From positions 744,001 to 808,000 of the forward strand of contig NZ_LMIS01000001.1 of NCBI RefSeq assembly GCF_001428805.1: a stretch of DNA of 64,000 bases, given 5' to 3'. The notes under the pieces are model-generated. The model saw only the letters and a program-made list of their open reading frames with translations. It was not told the origin of the DNA and did not search any database. This DNA is from Aeromicrobium sp. Root236. Its GTDB lineage: Bacteria > Actinomycetota > Actinomycetes > Propionibacteriales > Nocardioidaceae. Of the stretch, positions 56,660 through 64,000 are shown one piece after another. The translations under genes were made by a program, and so were the position numbers. Within the stretch, counting starts at the first letter, position 1, and each line of letters begins with the position of its first letter.

Positions 56660-57475
56660 GTGCTTCGTATCGCCACCGTCAACGTCAACGGCATCCGCGC
56701 CGCCCACAACAAGACCAGGGGCCAGACCCTCGGATTCGGCGACTGGCTCGCCGACCGGGGTGCCGACATCGTGACCCTGCAAGAGGTCCGCGCGCCCGAC
56801 GAGATCGTGCGTGAGCTGACCGCCGACGCCGGTTACCACGTCGTCCACGCCGAGGCCGCCGCCAAGGGCCGGGCGGGTGTCGCCGTGCTCAGCCGCACCG
56901 AGCCCACGGAGTTCCGGGTCGGCAACGGTGACGACTACTTCCACGACTCGGGCCGCTGGATCGAGGCCGACGTGCCGCTGGCCGACGGGTCGACCCTGAC
57001 GACCGTGTCGGCCTACGTGCACTCCGGCGAGGCCGGCACGCCCCGCCAGGACGACAAGTACCGATTCCTCGAGCAGATGGCCGTACGCCTCGCCGAGATC
57101 CGCGCCACCGGCAACCACGGCATCGTCACGGGCGACCTCAACGTCGGCCACACCGAGCGCGACATCAAGAACTGGAAGGGCAACGTCAAGAAGGCCGGCT
57201 TCCTGCCCGAGGAGCGCGCCTACTTCGACCGCTACTTCGGCGAGCTCGGCTGGGTCGACGTGCACCGCACCCTCGCCGGCGACGTCGACGGGCCCTACAC
57301 GTGGTGGTCCATGCGCGGCCAGGCCTACGACACCGACACGGGCTGGCGCATCGACTACCAGATCGCGACACCCGAGCTGGCCGCCGCGGCTCGCGAGGCG
57401 GTGGTCGACCGGGCCTCGAGCTGGGCCGAACGCTGGTCCGACCACGCCCCTCTGGTCATCGACTACGACCTCTGA
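56660..57475 (+). CDS. xthA: Exodeoxyribonuclease III / AP endonuclease
   Basis: 271 residues. ATVNVNGIRAA, IVTLQEVRAP (catalytic Glu), DYFHDSGRWIEAD, IVTGDLNVGHTERDIKNWKG (Asp and Asn), WRIDYQIATPEL and SDHAPLVIDYDL (Asp-His). It incises DNA at abasic sites and degrades from 3' ends. GTG 56660 is decided by TACTGT 6 nt before it. The permease gene starts 1 nt after its stop. Confidence 0.93.
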   Translation: MLRIATVNVNGIRAAHNKTRGQTLGFGDWLADRGADIVTLQEVRAPDEIVRELTADAGYHVVHAEAAAKGRAGVAVLSRTEPTEFRVGNGDDYFHDSGRWIEADVPLADGSTLTTVSAYVHSGEAGTPRQDDKYRFLEQMAVRLAEIRATGNHGIVTGDLNVGHTERDIKNWKGNVKKAGFLPEERAYFDRYFGELGWVDVHRTLAGDVDGPYTWWSMRGQAYDTDTGWRIDYQIATPELAAAAREAVVDRASSWAERWSDHAPLVIDYDL

Positions 57476-57476
57476 C

Positions 57477-58688
57477 ATGACCACACCGCTCGATCGGCGC
57501 CTGGGGCTCGTCGGGTCGGTCGCAGTGGGCATGAGCGCCATGATCGGCGCCGGGTTGTTCGTGGTGTTCCCGCCAGCGGTGTCCGCAGCCGGAGACGGGG
57601 TCCTCGTCGCGCTCGCCCTCGCCGCCGTGGTCGCAGCGTGCAACGCGATCTCGTCGGCCCGCCTGGCTCGTCGGCACCCGGTCGCCGGCGGCACGTACGT
57701 CTACGGCCGCGAACAGCTCGGGCCGTTGTGGGGTTACCTCGCCGGATGGTCGTTCGTCGCGGGCAAGGTCGCCTCGTGCGCCGCGATGGCGTTCGCACTG
57801 GGCCACTACCTGTGGCCCGACCACGCCCGGTTCGGCGCCTCGGCTGCTGTCGCCGTGTTCACCGCGGTCAACCTCGCGGGCGTCGAGAAGTCGGCCGCCA
57901 TCAGCATCCCGCTCGTCGCGGGTGTCGTCGCCATCGTGGTCGCCGCCACCGTGGTCATGCTCACGGGATCGTCCGCGTCGAGCCCGGATCTGCCGACGTC
58001 GTCCGGCGGCGTGCTCGAGGCCGCGGGGCTGCTGTTCTTCGCCTTCGCCGGCTATGCCCGCCTGGCCACCCTCGGCGAGGAGGTGCGCGAACCCGCCCGC
58101 ACCATCCCGCGCGCGATCGCCATCACGTTCGTCCTCGTGCTCGCGCTCTACGCGACGGCCGCAGTAGCACTCCTGCACGTGCTCGGCGCCGCCGGTCTCG
58201 CGGGCTCGGCTCGCCCGTTCGTCGCGGGAGTCAAGGCGGCCGATGCCGACGGATTCGTGCCGTTCGTCCTGGTTGCCGCGGCTCTCGCGGCCGGTGGCGC
58301 GCTCCTGTCGCTCATGCTCGGGGTCTCCCGCACCACCCTGGCGATGGCTCGCGACGGCCATCTGCCGCGCGGCCTCGCCGCTGTGAGCGTACGCACGAGG
58401 GTGCCTCACGCCGCCGAGATCGCCGTCGCGGTGGTGGTCGCTGGGCTGATCTGCTTCGGCGACCTCGTGACCAGCGTGGCGTTCTCGTCGTTCTGCGTGC
58501 TGATCTACTACGCCATCGCCAACGCCTCGGCGTGGACCCTCAACCGCGCCACGCTGCCACGGTTGGTGTCGGCCCTCGGTCTCGCGGGTTGCACGGCGCT
58601 GGCCCTGAGCCTGCCGCCCTCGACGATCCTCGTCGGCGCAATCGTCCTCGCTACCGGCGGCGCACTTTACGCCCTGCGTCGCCACTGA
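57477..58688 (+). CDS. APC-family amino acid permease
   Basis: 403 residues, about 12 helices. GSVAVGMSAMIGAGLFVVFPPA (helix 1 signature), ARRHPVAGGTYVYGREQLGPLWGYLAGWSFVAGK, FAFAGYARLATLGEEVREPARTIPRAI, and GVSRTTLAMARDGHLPRGLA. Imports or exchanges an amino acid or amine. Slightly shorter than most (430-500), lacking some C-terminal sequence. Co-transcribed with xthA. Confidence 0.9.
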   Translation: MTTPLDRRLGLVGSVAVGMSAMIGAGLFVVFPPAVSAAGDGVLVALALAAVVAACNAISSARLARRHPVAGGTYVYGREQLGPLWGYLAGWSFVAGKVASCAAMAFALGHYLWPDHARFGASAAVAVFTAVNLAGVEKSAAISIPLVAGVVAIVVAATVVMLTGSSASSPDLPTSSGGVLEAAGLLFFAFAGYARLATLGEEVREPARTIPRAIAITFVLVLALYATAAVALLHVLGAAGLAGSARPFVAGVKAADADGFVPFVLVAAALAAGGALLSLMLGVSRTTLAMARDGHLPRGLAAVSVRTRVPHAAEIAVAVVVAGLICFGDLVTSVAFSSFCVLIYYAIANASAWTLNRATLPRLVSALGLAGCTALALSLPPSTILVGAIVLATGGALYALRRH

Positions 58689-58703
58689 AAGACTTACGGA
58701 TTC

Positions 58704-59408
58704 CTACCGGGTTTCCTCCCACGAGCGAAATGCATCCAGCTCATTCTTGACTCGGCCGACAACCCAAACGACAACCGTCACATCGTCCAGCAGTCCCACT
58801 CCTGGAATTGCATCAGGGATCAGATCGATCGGTGAGACGACGTAGACCAGAGCAGCTACGACCAGCAACAATGTGTCCGTCGAGATCTGTCGATAGTCGC
58901 CTTTGGCGTACGACGTGACCATCCGGATCATCGCCTTCAGATCCCCCAGCACCTCTTCGAACGGCCCCGATCTGTCGCCGGCCCGTGAAGCGGAGTCCGC
59001 AGCGAGCTTCTTCAGCTTCTCGGGGTTTTGGATGATCGAACCTGCCCTCTTGCGCGCATTCTTGAAGAACTTCGAGCTGGGGGCACTCTTCGCCAGGGCG
59101 GAGGAAGACTTCCGCAACCTTGTGGTCGCTGCGCGTCGTGTGGTCTTCAACCGCGCCGACGCCGTCTTCTTGGCGGCCGCCTTTTTCGCCGGGCTCTTCT
59201 TGGCCGCAGCCTTCTTCGCCGGACTCTTCTTGGCGGCCGTCTTCGTCGCGGGACTCTTCTTGGCGGCCGTCTTCTTCGCCGGACTCTTCTTGGCCGCAGC
59301 CTTCTTCGCCGGACTCTTCTTGGCCGCAGCCTTCTTCGCCGGACTCTTCTTGGCCGCAGCCTTCTTCGCGGAACTCTTCTTGGCCGGTATGCCGCTGGTA
59401 TCGCTCAT
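58704..59408 (-). CDS. Histone H1-like Lys/Ala repeat fused to a YkvA (DUF1232) membrane domain
   Basis: 234 residues. About residues 9-82 are [10 protein letters not shown] repeats as in bacterial H1-like proteins; 83-120 are Arg/Ser-rich; the C-terminal 90 residues are DUF1232: [56 protein letters not shown]1232 is membrane-associated, while Lys/Ala repeats bind DNA non-specifically, so the protein could hold the nucleoid to the membrane (inference). GGGGAAGGATC precedes the ATG. Coding bias in the repeats is constrained by repetition (AAG/GCC/AAG). Confidence 0.85.
   Translation of the reverse strand: MSDTSGIPAKKSSAKKAAAKKSPAKKAAAKKSPAKKAAAKKSPAKKTAAKKSPATKTAAKKSPAKKAAAKKSPAKKAAAKKTASARLKTTRRAATTRLRKSSSALAKSAPSSKFFKNARKRAGSIIQNPEKLKKLAADSASRAGDRSGPFEEVLGDLKAMIRMVTSYAKGDYRQISTDTLLLVVAALVYVVSPIDLIPDAIPGVGLLDDVTVVVWVVGRVKNELDAFRSWEETR
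59160..59385 (-). repeat. Coding tandem repeat of about 30 bp
   Basis: About seven near-identical copies of a 30-bp unit coding for [10 protein letters not shown] on the minus strand, two of them varied ([20 protein letters not shown]). Expect copy-number change between strains. Not a CRISPR: no unrelated spacers. Confidence 0.9.
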
Positions 59409-59482
59409 GTGATCCTTCCCCTGTCACGAGCAGAGTAGACCCGCGTGACCGACAACACGTCCGAATACGCAACGATCACAAG

Positions 59483-59511
59483 TTGAATGTTGCATAACTG
59501 CGTCATACACT
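59483..59511 (+). promoter_or_regulatory. Promoter with probable MarR operators
   Basis: TTGAAT (59483-59488), 17-nt spacer, TACACT (59506-59511); start near A59519, the A of the ATG. GTTGCAT occurs at 59489-59495 and again at 59514-59520, and GGTTGC-ATGGC-GCAACC (59513-59529) is a palindrome across the start codon. These are good places for the adjacent MarR protein to bind. Confidence 0.6.
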
Positions 59512-59518
59512 TGGTTGC

Positions 59519-59944
59519 ATGGCGCAACCTGATCTTGAACATCTCGCCCAGGCACTCCGCGAGTTCGCCGGTGGCCTGCTTCGCTCGACCCGCACCGACC
59601 TGCTGAGCCGCACCGCTGCCTCGACCCTGTCGTGGCTCTCACGCGAGGGGGCCATGCGGATCACGACGCTCGCCGAACGCGAAGCGGTCACCCAGCCGGC
59701 CATGACCGGTCTCGTGCAGCGCCTCGAGGCCGCCGGCCTGGTCAGCCGCAAGGCCGACGCCCGCGACGGCCGCGCCGCCCTGATCGACATCACGCCGCGC
59801 GGCCGCGAGATGCTCGAGCGCCGCCGGGCCGCCCAGGACGCCGTCATCATCGACCGACTCGCGGGGCTCTCCCCCGACGAGCTCGCTGCCGTCGAGGCAG
59901 CACTTCCTGCCCTCTACAACGTCACGGAGCTTCATGTCGTCTGA
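59519..59944 (+). CDS. MarR-family regulator
   Basis: 141 residues. Winged helix: TLSWLSREGAMRITTLAEREAVTQPAMTGLVQRLEAAGLVSRKADARDGRAALIDITPRGREML, with the D-x-R wing DARDGR. Overlaps the MFS gene by 11 nt. Probably controls that exporter and itself; the ligand is unknown. Confidence 0.92.
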   Translation: MAQPDLEHLAQALREFAGGLLRSTRTDLLSRTAASTLSWLSREGAMRITTLAEREAVTQPAMTGLVQRLEAAGLVSRKADARDGRAALIDITPRGREMLERRRAAQDAVIIDRLAGLSPDELAAVEAALPALYNVTELHVV

Positions 59945-61196
59945 CACCACCACCCTGTTCAAGCAGCCCAAGGCGGTCTACGCCGTCGCGTTCGCCTGCG
60001 TGATCTCGTTCATGGGCATCGGCCTCGTGGACCCGATCCTGCCGGCCCTCAAGACCCAGCTCGATGCCACCGAGAGCCAGGTGACCCTGCTCTTCACGAG
60101 CTATCTCGTCGTCACCGCCGTCGCGATGCTCGTCACCAACTGGGTCTCGAGCCGCCTGGGCGCCAAGCGGACGCTGCTGACGGGGCTCGTCATCATCGTC
60201 GTGTTCGCCGCGCTCGCCGGATCGACCGACACGATCTCGGGCATCGTCGCGTTCCGTGCCGGCTGGGGCCTGGGCAACGCCCTGTTCATCGCCACCTCGC
60301 TGGCGGCGATCGTCGCCAGCGCCCGTGGTGGGTTCGCCGGGGCGATCATCCTGTACGAAGCCGCGCTGGGCCTGGGCATCGCCGCCGGCCCCCTCGTCGG
60401 CAGCGTGCTCGGCAACATCAGCTGGCGCGGCCCGTTCTACGGTGTCTCGGCGCTCATGGCGATCGCCCTCGTCGCCACCGTGTTCCTGCTGCCCGCCACG
60501 CCGAAGCCCGAGCACCGCACGTCCCTCAGCGCGCCGTTGCGCGCCCTCGGGCATCGCGGGCTCCTCACGATGAGCGTCACGGCGCTGCTCTACAACTGGG
60601 GCTTCTTCACGATGCTCGGCTACGCGCCGTTCCCGATGGGCCTGTCGATCACGGCGCTCGGCTGGGTCTTCTTCTGCTGGGGTGTCCTGGTCGCCTTCTT
60701 CTCGGTCATCGGAGCTCCGTGGCTGCAGCAGCGATTCGGCACGGCCGCCTCGCTCTACGGCTCGCTGGGCCTGTTCGCCGTCGACCTCGCAGTCATGGCG
60801 ATCAGCCCGACCAACCAGGTGCTCATGATCGGCTGTGTCATCGCCGCGGGCATCTTCATCGGCATCAACAACACGCTGATGACGCAGGCCGTCATGACGG
60901 TCTCGCCGGTCGAGCGTCCGGTGGCCTCTGCCGCGTACGGATTCGTGCGGTTCATCGGCGGCGGCCTGGCCCCGTTCGCGGCCGGCAAGCTCGTCGAGCA
61001 CTTCGACGTGCACGTGCCGTTCGCGATCGGCGCGATCACGGTGCTCGTCGCGATCGGCGTGCTCGCCTCCGGCCGCCACCTGTTGGCAGACGCCGACCGC
61101 AGCCTCGCGGGTCACGACGACGAGGTCAGCGGTGAGGTCGCCGACGAGTTCGGCGGCGCCTCCGGTGCGATCGACCAGGTCGTACGCACCTCCTAG
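59934..61196 (+). CDS. MFS transporter controlled by MarR gene
   Basis: 420 residues, 12 helices. SFMGIGLVDPILPALKTQL (helix 1, DHA1-like), WVSSRLGAKRTLLTG (motif A), YEAALGLGIAAGPLVGSVLGN (motif C, antiporter). The Asp/Glu-rich tail after residue 390 is unusual. Overlap with the marR gene implies one transcript and an efflux role. Confidence 0.9.
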   Translation: MSSDTTTLFKQPKAVYAVAFACVISFMGIGLVDPILPALKTQLDATESQVTLLFTSYLVVTAVAMLVTNWVSSRLGAKRTLLTGLVIIVVFAALAGSTDTISGIVAFRAGWGLGNALFIATSLAAIVASARGGFAGAIILYEAALGLGIAAGPLVGSVLGNISWRGPFYGVSALMAIALVATVFLLPATPKPEHRTSLSAPLRALGHRGLLTMSVTALLYNWGFFTMLGYAPFPMGLSITALGWVFFCWGVLVAFFSVIGAPWLQQRFGTAASLYGSLGLFAVDLAVMAISPTNQVLMIGCVIAAGIFIGINNTLMTQAVMTVSPVERPVASAAYGFVRFIGGGLAPFAAGKLVEHFDVHVPFAIGAITVLVAIGVLASGRHLLADADRSLAGHDDEVSGEVADEFGGASGAIDQVVRTS

Positions 61197-61200
61197 ACCG

Positions 61201-61292
61201 CCGCGGCGTCCGCTTCCCAGGTCATAGCGGGCGCCGCGGCTCAGCCTCCGGGCACAAGTGAGGGGCGCGCACCCCCTGATGCGCGCCCCTCA
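61201..61292. terminator. Two hairpins between convergent genes
   Basis: CCGCGGCG (61201-61208) pairs with CGCCGCGG (61232-61239). TGAGGGGCGCGCA (61259-61271) pairs perfectly with TGCGCGCCCCTCA (61280-61292) across 8 nt. The first fits the MFS gene, the second the protease gene on minus, 17 nt from its stop. Confidence 0.7.
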
Positions 61293-61309
61293 GTCCTTGG
61301 CCACTCAGG

Positions 61310-63697
61310 TCAGTTGAACCTGACCTTCAGCGAGGTGCCGTCCTCGTCGAGGACCTTCACCTTGACGCCCACCGCAGGCAGCTTGACCCCGTGGCTGGGG
61401 AGCTCGGCGTACCAGTACTTCTTGGTGTCGTCGAACAACGGCTGGGCAGCCTGTCCACGGATGTAGCTCGGGACGCCGTTGGTGTGCAACGTCATCGAGT
61501 CCGCCTTGTGCAGCGAGAACGGTGCGTCGTACACCTGGATGCGAGGCCGCCACGGTGCACCCGTTGCGAGGTTGATGATCGGCCTCGGGTTGGCGTCGAT
61601 CGGCAGGTTGCGGCCCGACCCCGGGTGAAGGCTCGTGTTGTTGTCCTTCATCGAGGTGTCCCAGTACGAGATCAGCAGGCCGTGACCGTACTTGTAGTGC
61701 TCGACCCAGTCCGGCTTCGTGTTGGTGAAGCCGAAGTTGTACGGGCCGGTCAACAGGTACTTGTCGTAGGACACGTAGGAGCGGTGACCCATGACGTAGT
61801 AGTTGTCGGCGAGGCTCGACGTGGTGGCTCCCACGATCGAGAATCCGTTGAACGTCCACGCCGGTCCACCGTCTTCTGCGCCGTCGTCCAGCACTGTCGC
61901 GCCGTCGACCGTCAGCTTGACGTCATCGAGGAACAGTCCGGGCTTGGCGAGACCGCCGTCGGTCTTGTAGTAGACCCGGAACTTGATCTTCTGTCCGGCG
62001 TACGTGTCCAGCGGGATCAGCACTTCGTCCCATGGAGCGTGGTCACCGGTGAGCGACGGGTTGCCGCTGGTGTCCGGCGGGAGCGCGGCCCCGTTGAACG
62101 AGCCGTTCAGCGCGGTCCAGTTGGCTCCGCCGTCCGTCGACGCCTGGAAGTACGCGTAGTCGTAGCCTTCCTCGATCGAGTAGCGGATCTTGGCCGTCAC
62201 CGACGCCGTCGTCTTGCCGGTCAGATCGATGTCAGTCGTCATCGAGTTGGCCAGGTTGTCACCGGAGCCCGAGTAGAACTGCTTGGCACCCGAAGCCGGA
62301 GCGCCGTTGTCCTTGACGACGGTCTTCTTCGGCAGGACCACGACTGCGCCCTGGGCCTTCTTGGTGTTGTACTCCTGCGGTCCCATCGCCAACGTGCGCT
62401 TCTCCTTGGCGCCGATCGCCTCGTAGTCGAGCCAGCCGAGCTGCAGCTTCTCCCACGCACCGATGTCACCCGGTCGCGTGCCGAGCGGCTCGCCCTTGGC
62501 GTTGAGGCGGCTCTGGGCCATAAGGGTCCAGTACTCGTTGGAGTTGTCGCCGCCACCGGCGATCGCGTAGGCGTCCGGCAGGCCGAGGTCGTGTCCGTAC
62601 TCGTGGACGAAGACCGAGAGGCCGCCGTTCTCGGGCTGCACCGTGTAGTCGGAGATCCAGATGCCGGTGTCGCCGATCTCGGTGCCGCCGAGGCGGTTGT
62701 AGTCCGGGCCGGTGATGCCGGCGTCGGTCAGGAAGGCGTTCCAGCGGTGCGACCAGATGGCGTCCTCTCCCTGCTGCGGGTCACCGTCGGCCTCGTCGCC
62801 GCCGGCGTGCACGATCTGGAAGTGATCGATGTAGCCGTCGGGCTCGTTGAAGTCGCCGTCGCCGTCGTAGTCGTAGCGGTCGTACTGGTCGTACGCCTGC
62901 AGCGCCGTCTTGATCTCGGCGTCGGTCTTGCCGGCGGCCTTCTGCTCCGCGATCCACGCCGTCACGGCGTCCTGGATGAGGTACCAGGTGCCGGAGTCCT
63001 CGCGGCCGTAGCGGGCCTCGTTGTAGGGAACCTTGACCCAGTCCGAGACCGTGCCGTCAACGGAGTAGCGGCCCGACGACTGCGTCTTGTAGTACGTCTT
63101 GAGCGACTCGCCGTTGGTCTTGAAGTACATGTCCTGGTAGTGCTGGCGGTTGAAGTCCGCCTGCCAGACCGTGGAGTTGTCCTTGGTGCGGTCGGGCGCG
63201 GGGATCTTGTTGTGCAGCGGGCCCTCGAACGTCGTGGGTCCGGGGGTGTCAGGGTCGGTGTCGACGTCCGGGTAGTCGGGGTGACGCTGGTTGCCGAACT
63301 CAGCGAGGATCACGAAGATCTTGTCGGCGCGCTCCTGCGAGAGCTCGACGTACTGGTCCTGCTGCTTGGCGCCGGCGCGGGCCTTGAAGTTCTTGCGGAA
63401 CTTCTTGTTGCCTGCGCGGGCGGCATCGGCGGGGCTGGTGCCGCGACCGACCTTGACGACGGTGCTGCCGTCCTTCTCGACGGGCTTCAGGTCACCGTTG
63501 AGCACACCGGTGATGGCGGACTCACGCAGCTCGCGGCGCTTGTCCTCCATCGGGCTGCGCAGCTCGTCCTGCTTGTGGGTGACTCGATCGCTACCGGCGA
63601 CCGGCGGTGCTGCTGACGCGGAGCTGGGAGCCGTATAGGCCGTCCCGAATGCTGCCGCGAGTGCGAGGCCGACTAGGCCTGACGTCACACGCTTCAC
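61310..63697 (-). CDS. Secreted M6-family metalloprotease (immune inhibitor A-like)
   Basis: 795 residues from GTG 63697, after GAGGGGA. Signal peptide with cleavage near PSSASAA (about residue 28). Pro-region to about 120, then the M6 catalytic domain: FVHEYGHDLGLPDAYA (zinc site, about 361-376), YDYDGDGDFNEPDGYIDHFQIVHAG (calcium-type loop). A beta-sandwich region with DDVKLTVDGATVLDDGAEDGG follows. InhA-type enzymes cut extracellular proteins. No cell-wall anchor is seen, so it is released. The 5' region shares 250 bp with the divergent gene at 63950. Confidence 0.9.
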   Translation of the reverse strand: MKRVTSGLVGLALAAAFGTAYTAPSSASAAPPVAGSDRVTHKQDELRSPMEDKRRELRESAITGVLNGDLKPVEKDGSTVVKVGRGTSPADAARAGNKKFRKNFKARAGAKQQDQYVELSQERADKIFVILAEFGNQRHPDYPDVDTDPDTPGPTTFEGPLHNKIPAPDRTKDNSTVWQADFNRQHYQDMYFKTNGESLKTYYKTQSSGRYSVDGTVSDWVKVPYNEARYGREDSGTWYLIQDAVTAWIAEQKAAGKTDAEIKTALQAYDQYDRYDYDGDGDFNEPDGYIDHFQIVHAGGDEADGDPQQGEDAIWSHRWNAFLTDAGITGPDYNRLGGTEIGDTGIWISDYTVQPENGGLSVFVHEYGHDLGLPDAYAIAGGGDNSNEYWTLMAQSRLNAKGEPLGTRPGDIGAWEKLQLGWLDYEAIGAKEKRTLAMGPQEYNTKKAQGAVVVLPKKTVVKDNGAPASGAKQFYSGSGDNLANSMTTDIDLTGKTTASVTAKIRYSIEEGYDYAYFQASTDGGANWTALNGSFNGAALPPDTSGNPSLTGDHAPWDEVLIPLDTYAGQKIKFRVYYKTDGGLAKPGLFLDDVKLTVDGATVLDDGAEDGGPAWTFNGFSIVGATTSSLADNYYVMGHRSYVSYDKYLLTGPYNFGFTNTKPDWVEHYKYGHGLLISYWDTSMKDNNTSLHPGSGRNLPIDANPRPIINLATGAPWRPRIQVYDAPFSLHKADSMTLHTNGVPSYIRGQAAQPLFDDTKKYWYAELPSHGVKLPAVGVKVKVLDEDGTSLKVRFN

Positions 63698-63820
63698 TGT
63701 TCCCCTCGTTCCCTTTGATGGAGCAGCCGGGTGGTTTGCCCGGCCTGCGGTGCGTACGCCCTCGTGAGGCGCCCTGCACAACGGGGTCAACTTAGGTAAT
63801 TTTCAGGAAGAACGGCAGTC

Positions 63821-63868
63821 TTGACTTTTGGCTCAGGATGACTATAAGGACTAGTCCCTTCGGACTAG
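63821..63868 (+). promoter_or_regulatory. Strong promoter with overlapping GGACTAG operator
   Basis: TTGACT (63821-63826), 16-nt spacer, TATAAG (63843-63848). GGACTAGTCC (63848-63857) is a perfect palindrome directly after the -10, and GGACTAG recurs at 63862-63868, so CTAGTCC-CTTC-GGACTAG can also pair as RNA. The site sits on the transcription start of the gene at 63950. Confidence 0.65.
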
Positions 63869-63949
63869 GGCAATGAGACAGCCCAACTTCCACGTTCTCG
63901 GCTCCCGTCCACCCCGCCTGATTTATGGTGTGGGTGGGAGGGAGAACCC

Positions 63950-64000
63950 ATGAAAAAAATACTGAACCCGCGCGCTCTTGCGGGAGCTTTGTTCGCAGTT
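63950..64000 (+). CDS. Start of an exported protein, cut by window end
   Basis: Only 17 codons are present (MKKILNPRALAGALFAV), the beginning of a signal peptide. GGGAGGGAG at about 63937-63944 is a strong ribosome binding site. A strong promoter/operator lies about 100 nt upstream. Product cannot be identified. Confidence 0.7.
   Translation, partial: MKKILNPRALAGALFAV

Noticed and set aside
59160..59385. Regular 30-bp repeats that could suggest a CRISPR
   Set aside because: Repeats are contiguous, in frame, and code for [10 protein letters not shown]; there are no unique spacers and no cas genes.
1..64000. Biosynthetic gene cluster, prophage, toxin-antitoxin or defence island
   Set aside because: No PKS/NRPS, phage structural, integrase, restriction or defence-type genes were found; the genes are metabolic, envelope and regulatory.

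Overview
The window is about 64 kb of high-GC DNA from an actinobacterium, most probably a member of the Nocardioidaceae (Nocardioides or Aeromicrobium type). This placement is an inference from gene content: the hemE-hemY-hemQ coproporphyrin cluster, DUF3000 next to a long RNase D, DUF6318 next to a PKD-like protein, HEAGH-type M50 proteins, an LPXTG ice-binding protein and a DtxR-type iron box. Base composition, dense gene packing with many 4-nt ATGA overlaps, and TANNNT promoters 6-7 nt upstream of start codons also fit. I see no rRNA operon, prophage, insertion sequence or CRISPR array. It reads as ordinary chromosome with accessory patches.

Layout. 1-2 kb: end of a Baeyer-Villiger-type monooxygenase, an acetoacetate-decarboxylase-like protein, a lipoprotein and a cupin. 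2-4 kb: small acidic disordered proteins, then a lipoprotein / two micro-proteins / DUF6766 membrane protein operon. 4.4-5.9 kb: a secreted ice-binding-domain (DUF3494) adhesin with Thr/Asp repeats and an LPXTG tail. 6.2-7.6 kb: four tRNA genes (Val-CAC, Gly-GCC, Cys-GCA, Val-GAC) and a class IV aminotransferase. 7.7-9 kb: more small proteins, two preceded by GTTT-N15-GGGTAC-like stress promoters. 9-15.3 kb: a beta-galactoside uptake and hydrolysis operon (two permeases, binding protein, GH35 enzyme) divergent from its LacI repressor, with a perfect palindromic operator between them. 15.3-21.5 kb: a three-TM protein, a drug exporter with its TetR, YihY, and AidB with an aquaporin-like partner; YihY and AidB share a 17-bp divergent promoter. 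21.6-24.5 kb: sulfite reductase, a zinc-ribbon protein and sirohydrochlorin chelatase behind a cysteine-type leader peptide. 24.6-31.7 kb: PPK2, MsrB, the heme cluster, DUF3000 and RNase D. 31.7-36.5 kb: DtxR-boxed iron permease, AraC regulator with divergent oxidoreductase, a gene with a tiny leaderless uORF, a candidate structured RNA and an aldo/keto reductase. 36.5-44.3 kb: a one-piece SecDF, cell-surface proteins, and the transsulfuration pair CBS/MetB. 44.3-53.5 kb: RmuC, small membrane/TPR/protease genes, queuine salvage (tgt and QPTR), a geranylgeranyl-reductase-type flavoprotein and several small membrane proteins. 53.6-64 kb: a KsdD-like flavoprotein, aldo/keto reductase, exonuclease III, an APC permease, a histone-H1-like/YkvA fusion, a MarR-MFS operon, a secreted M6 protease and the start of another exported protein.

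The genes most likely to work together are: the LacI/ABC/GH35 sugar unit; the siroheme/sulfite unit with the CBS/MetB pair (sulfur to cysteine and methionine metabolism); the hemE-hemY-hemQ heme unit with the iron permease; tgt with the queuosine-precursor transporter; and the small acidic/DUF2188 proteins that appear tied to a SigF/SigB-like stress sigma factor. The strongest global signal outside coding regions is leaderless initiation: about 29 genes have a -10-like hexamer ending 5-8 nt before the start codon and no Shine-Dalgarno sequence.
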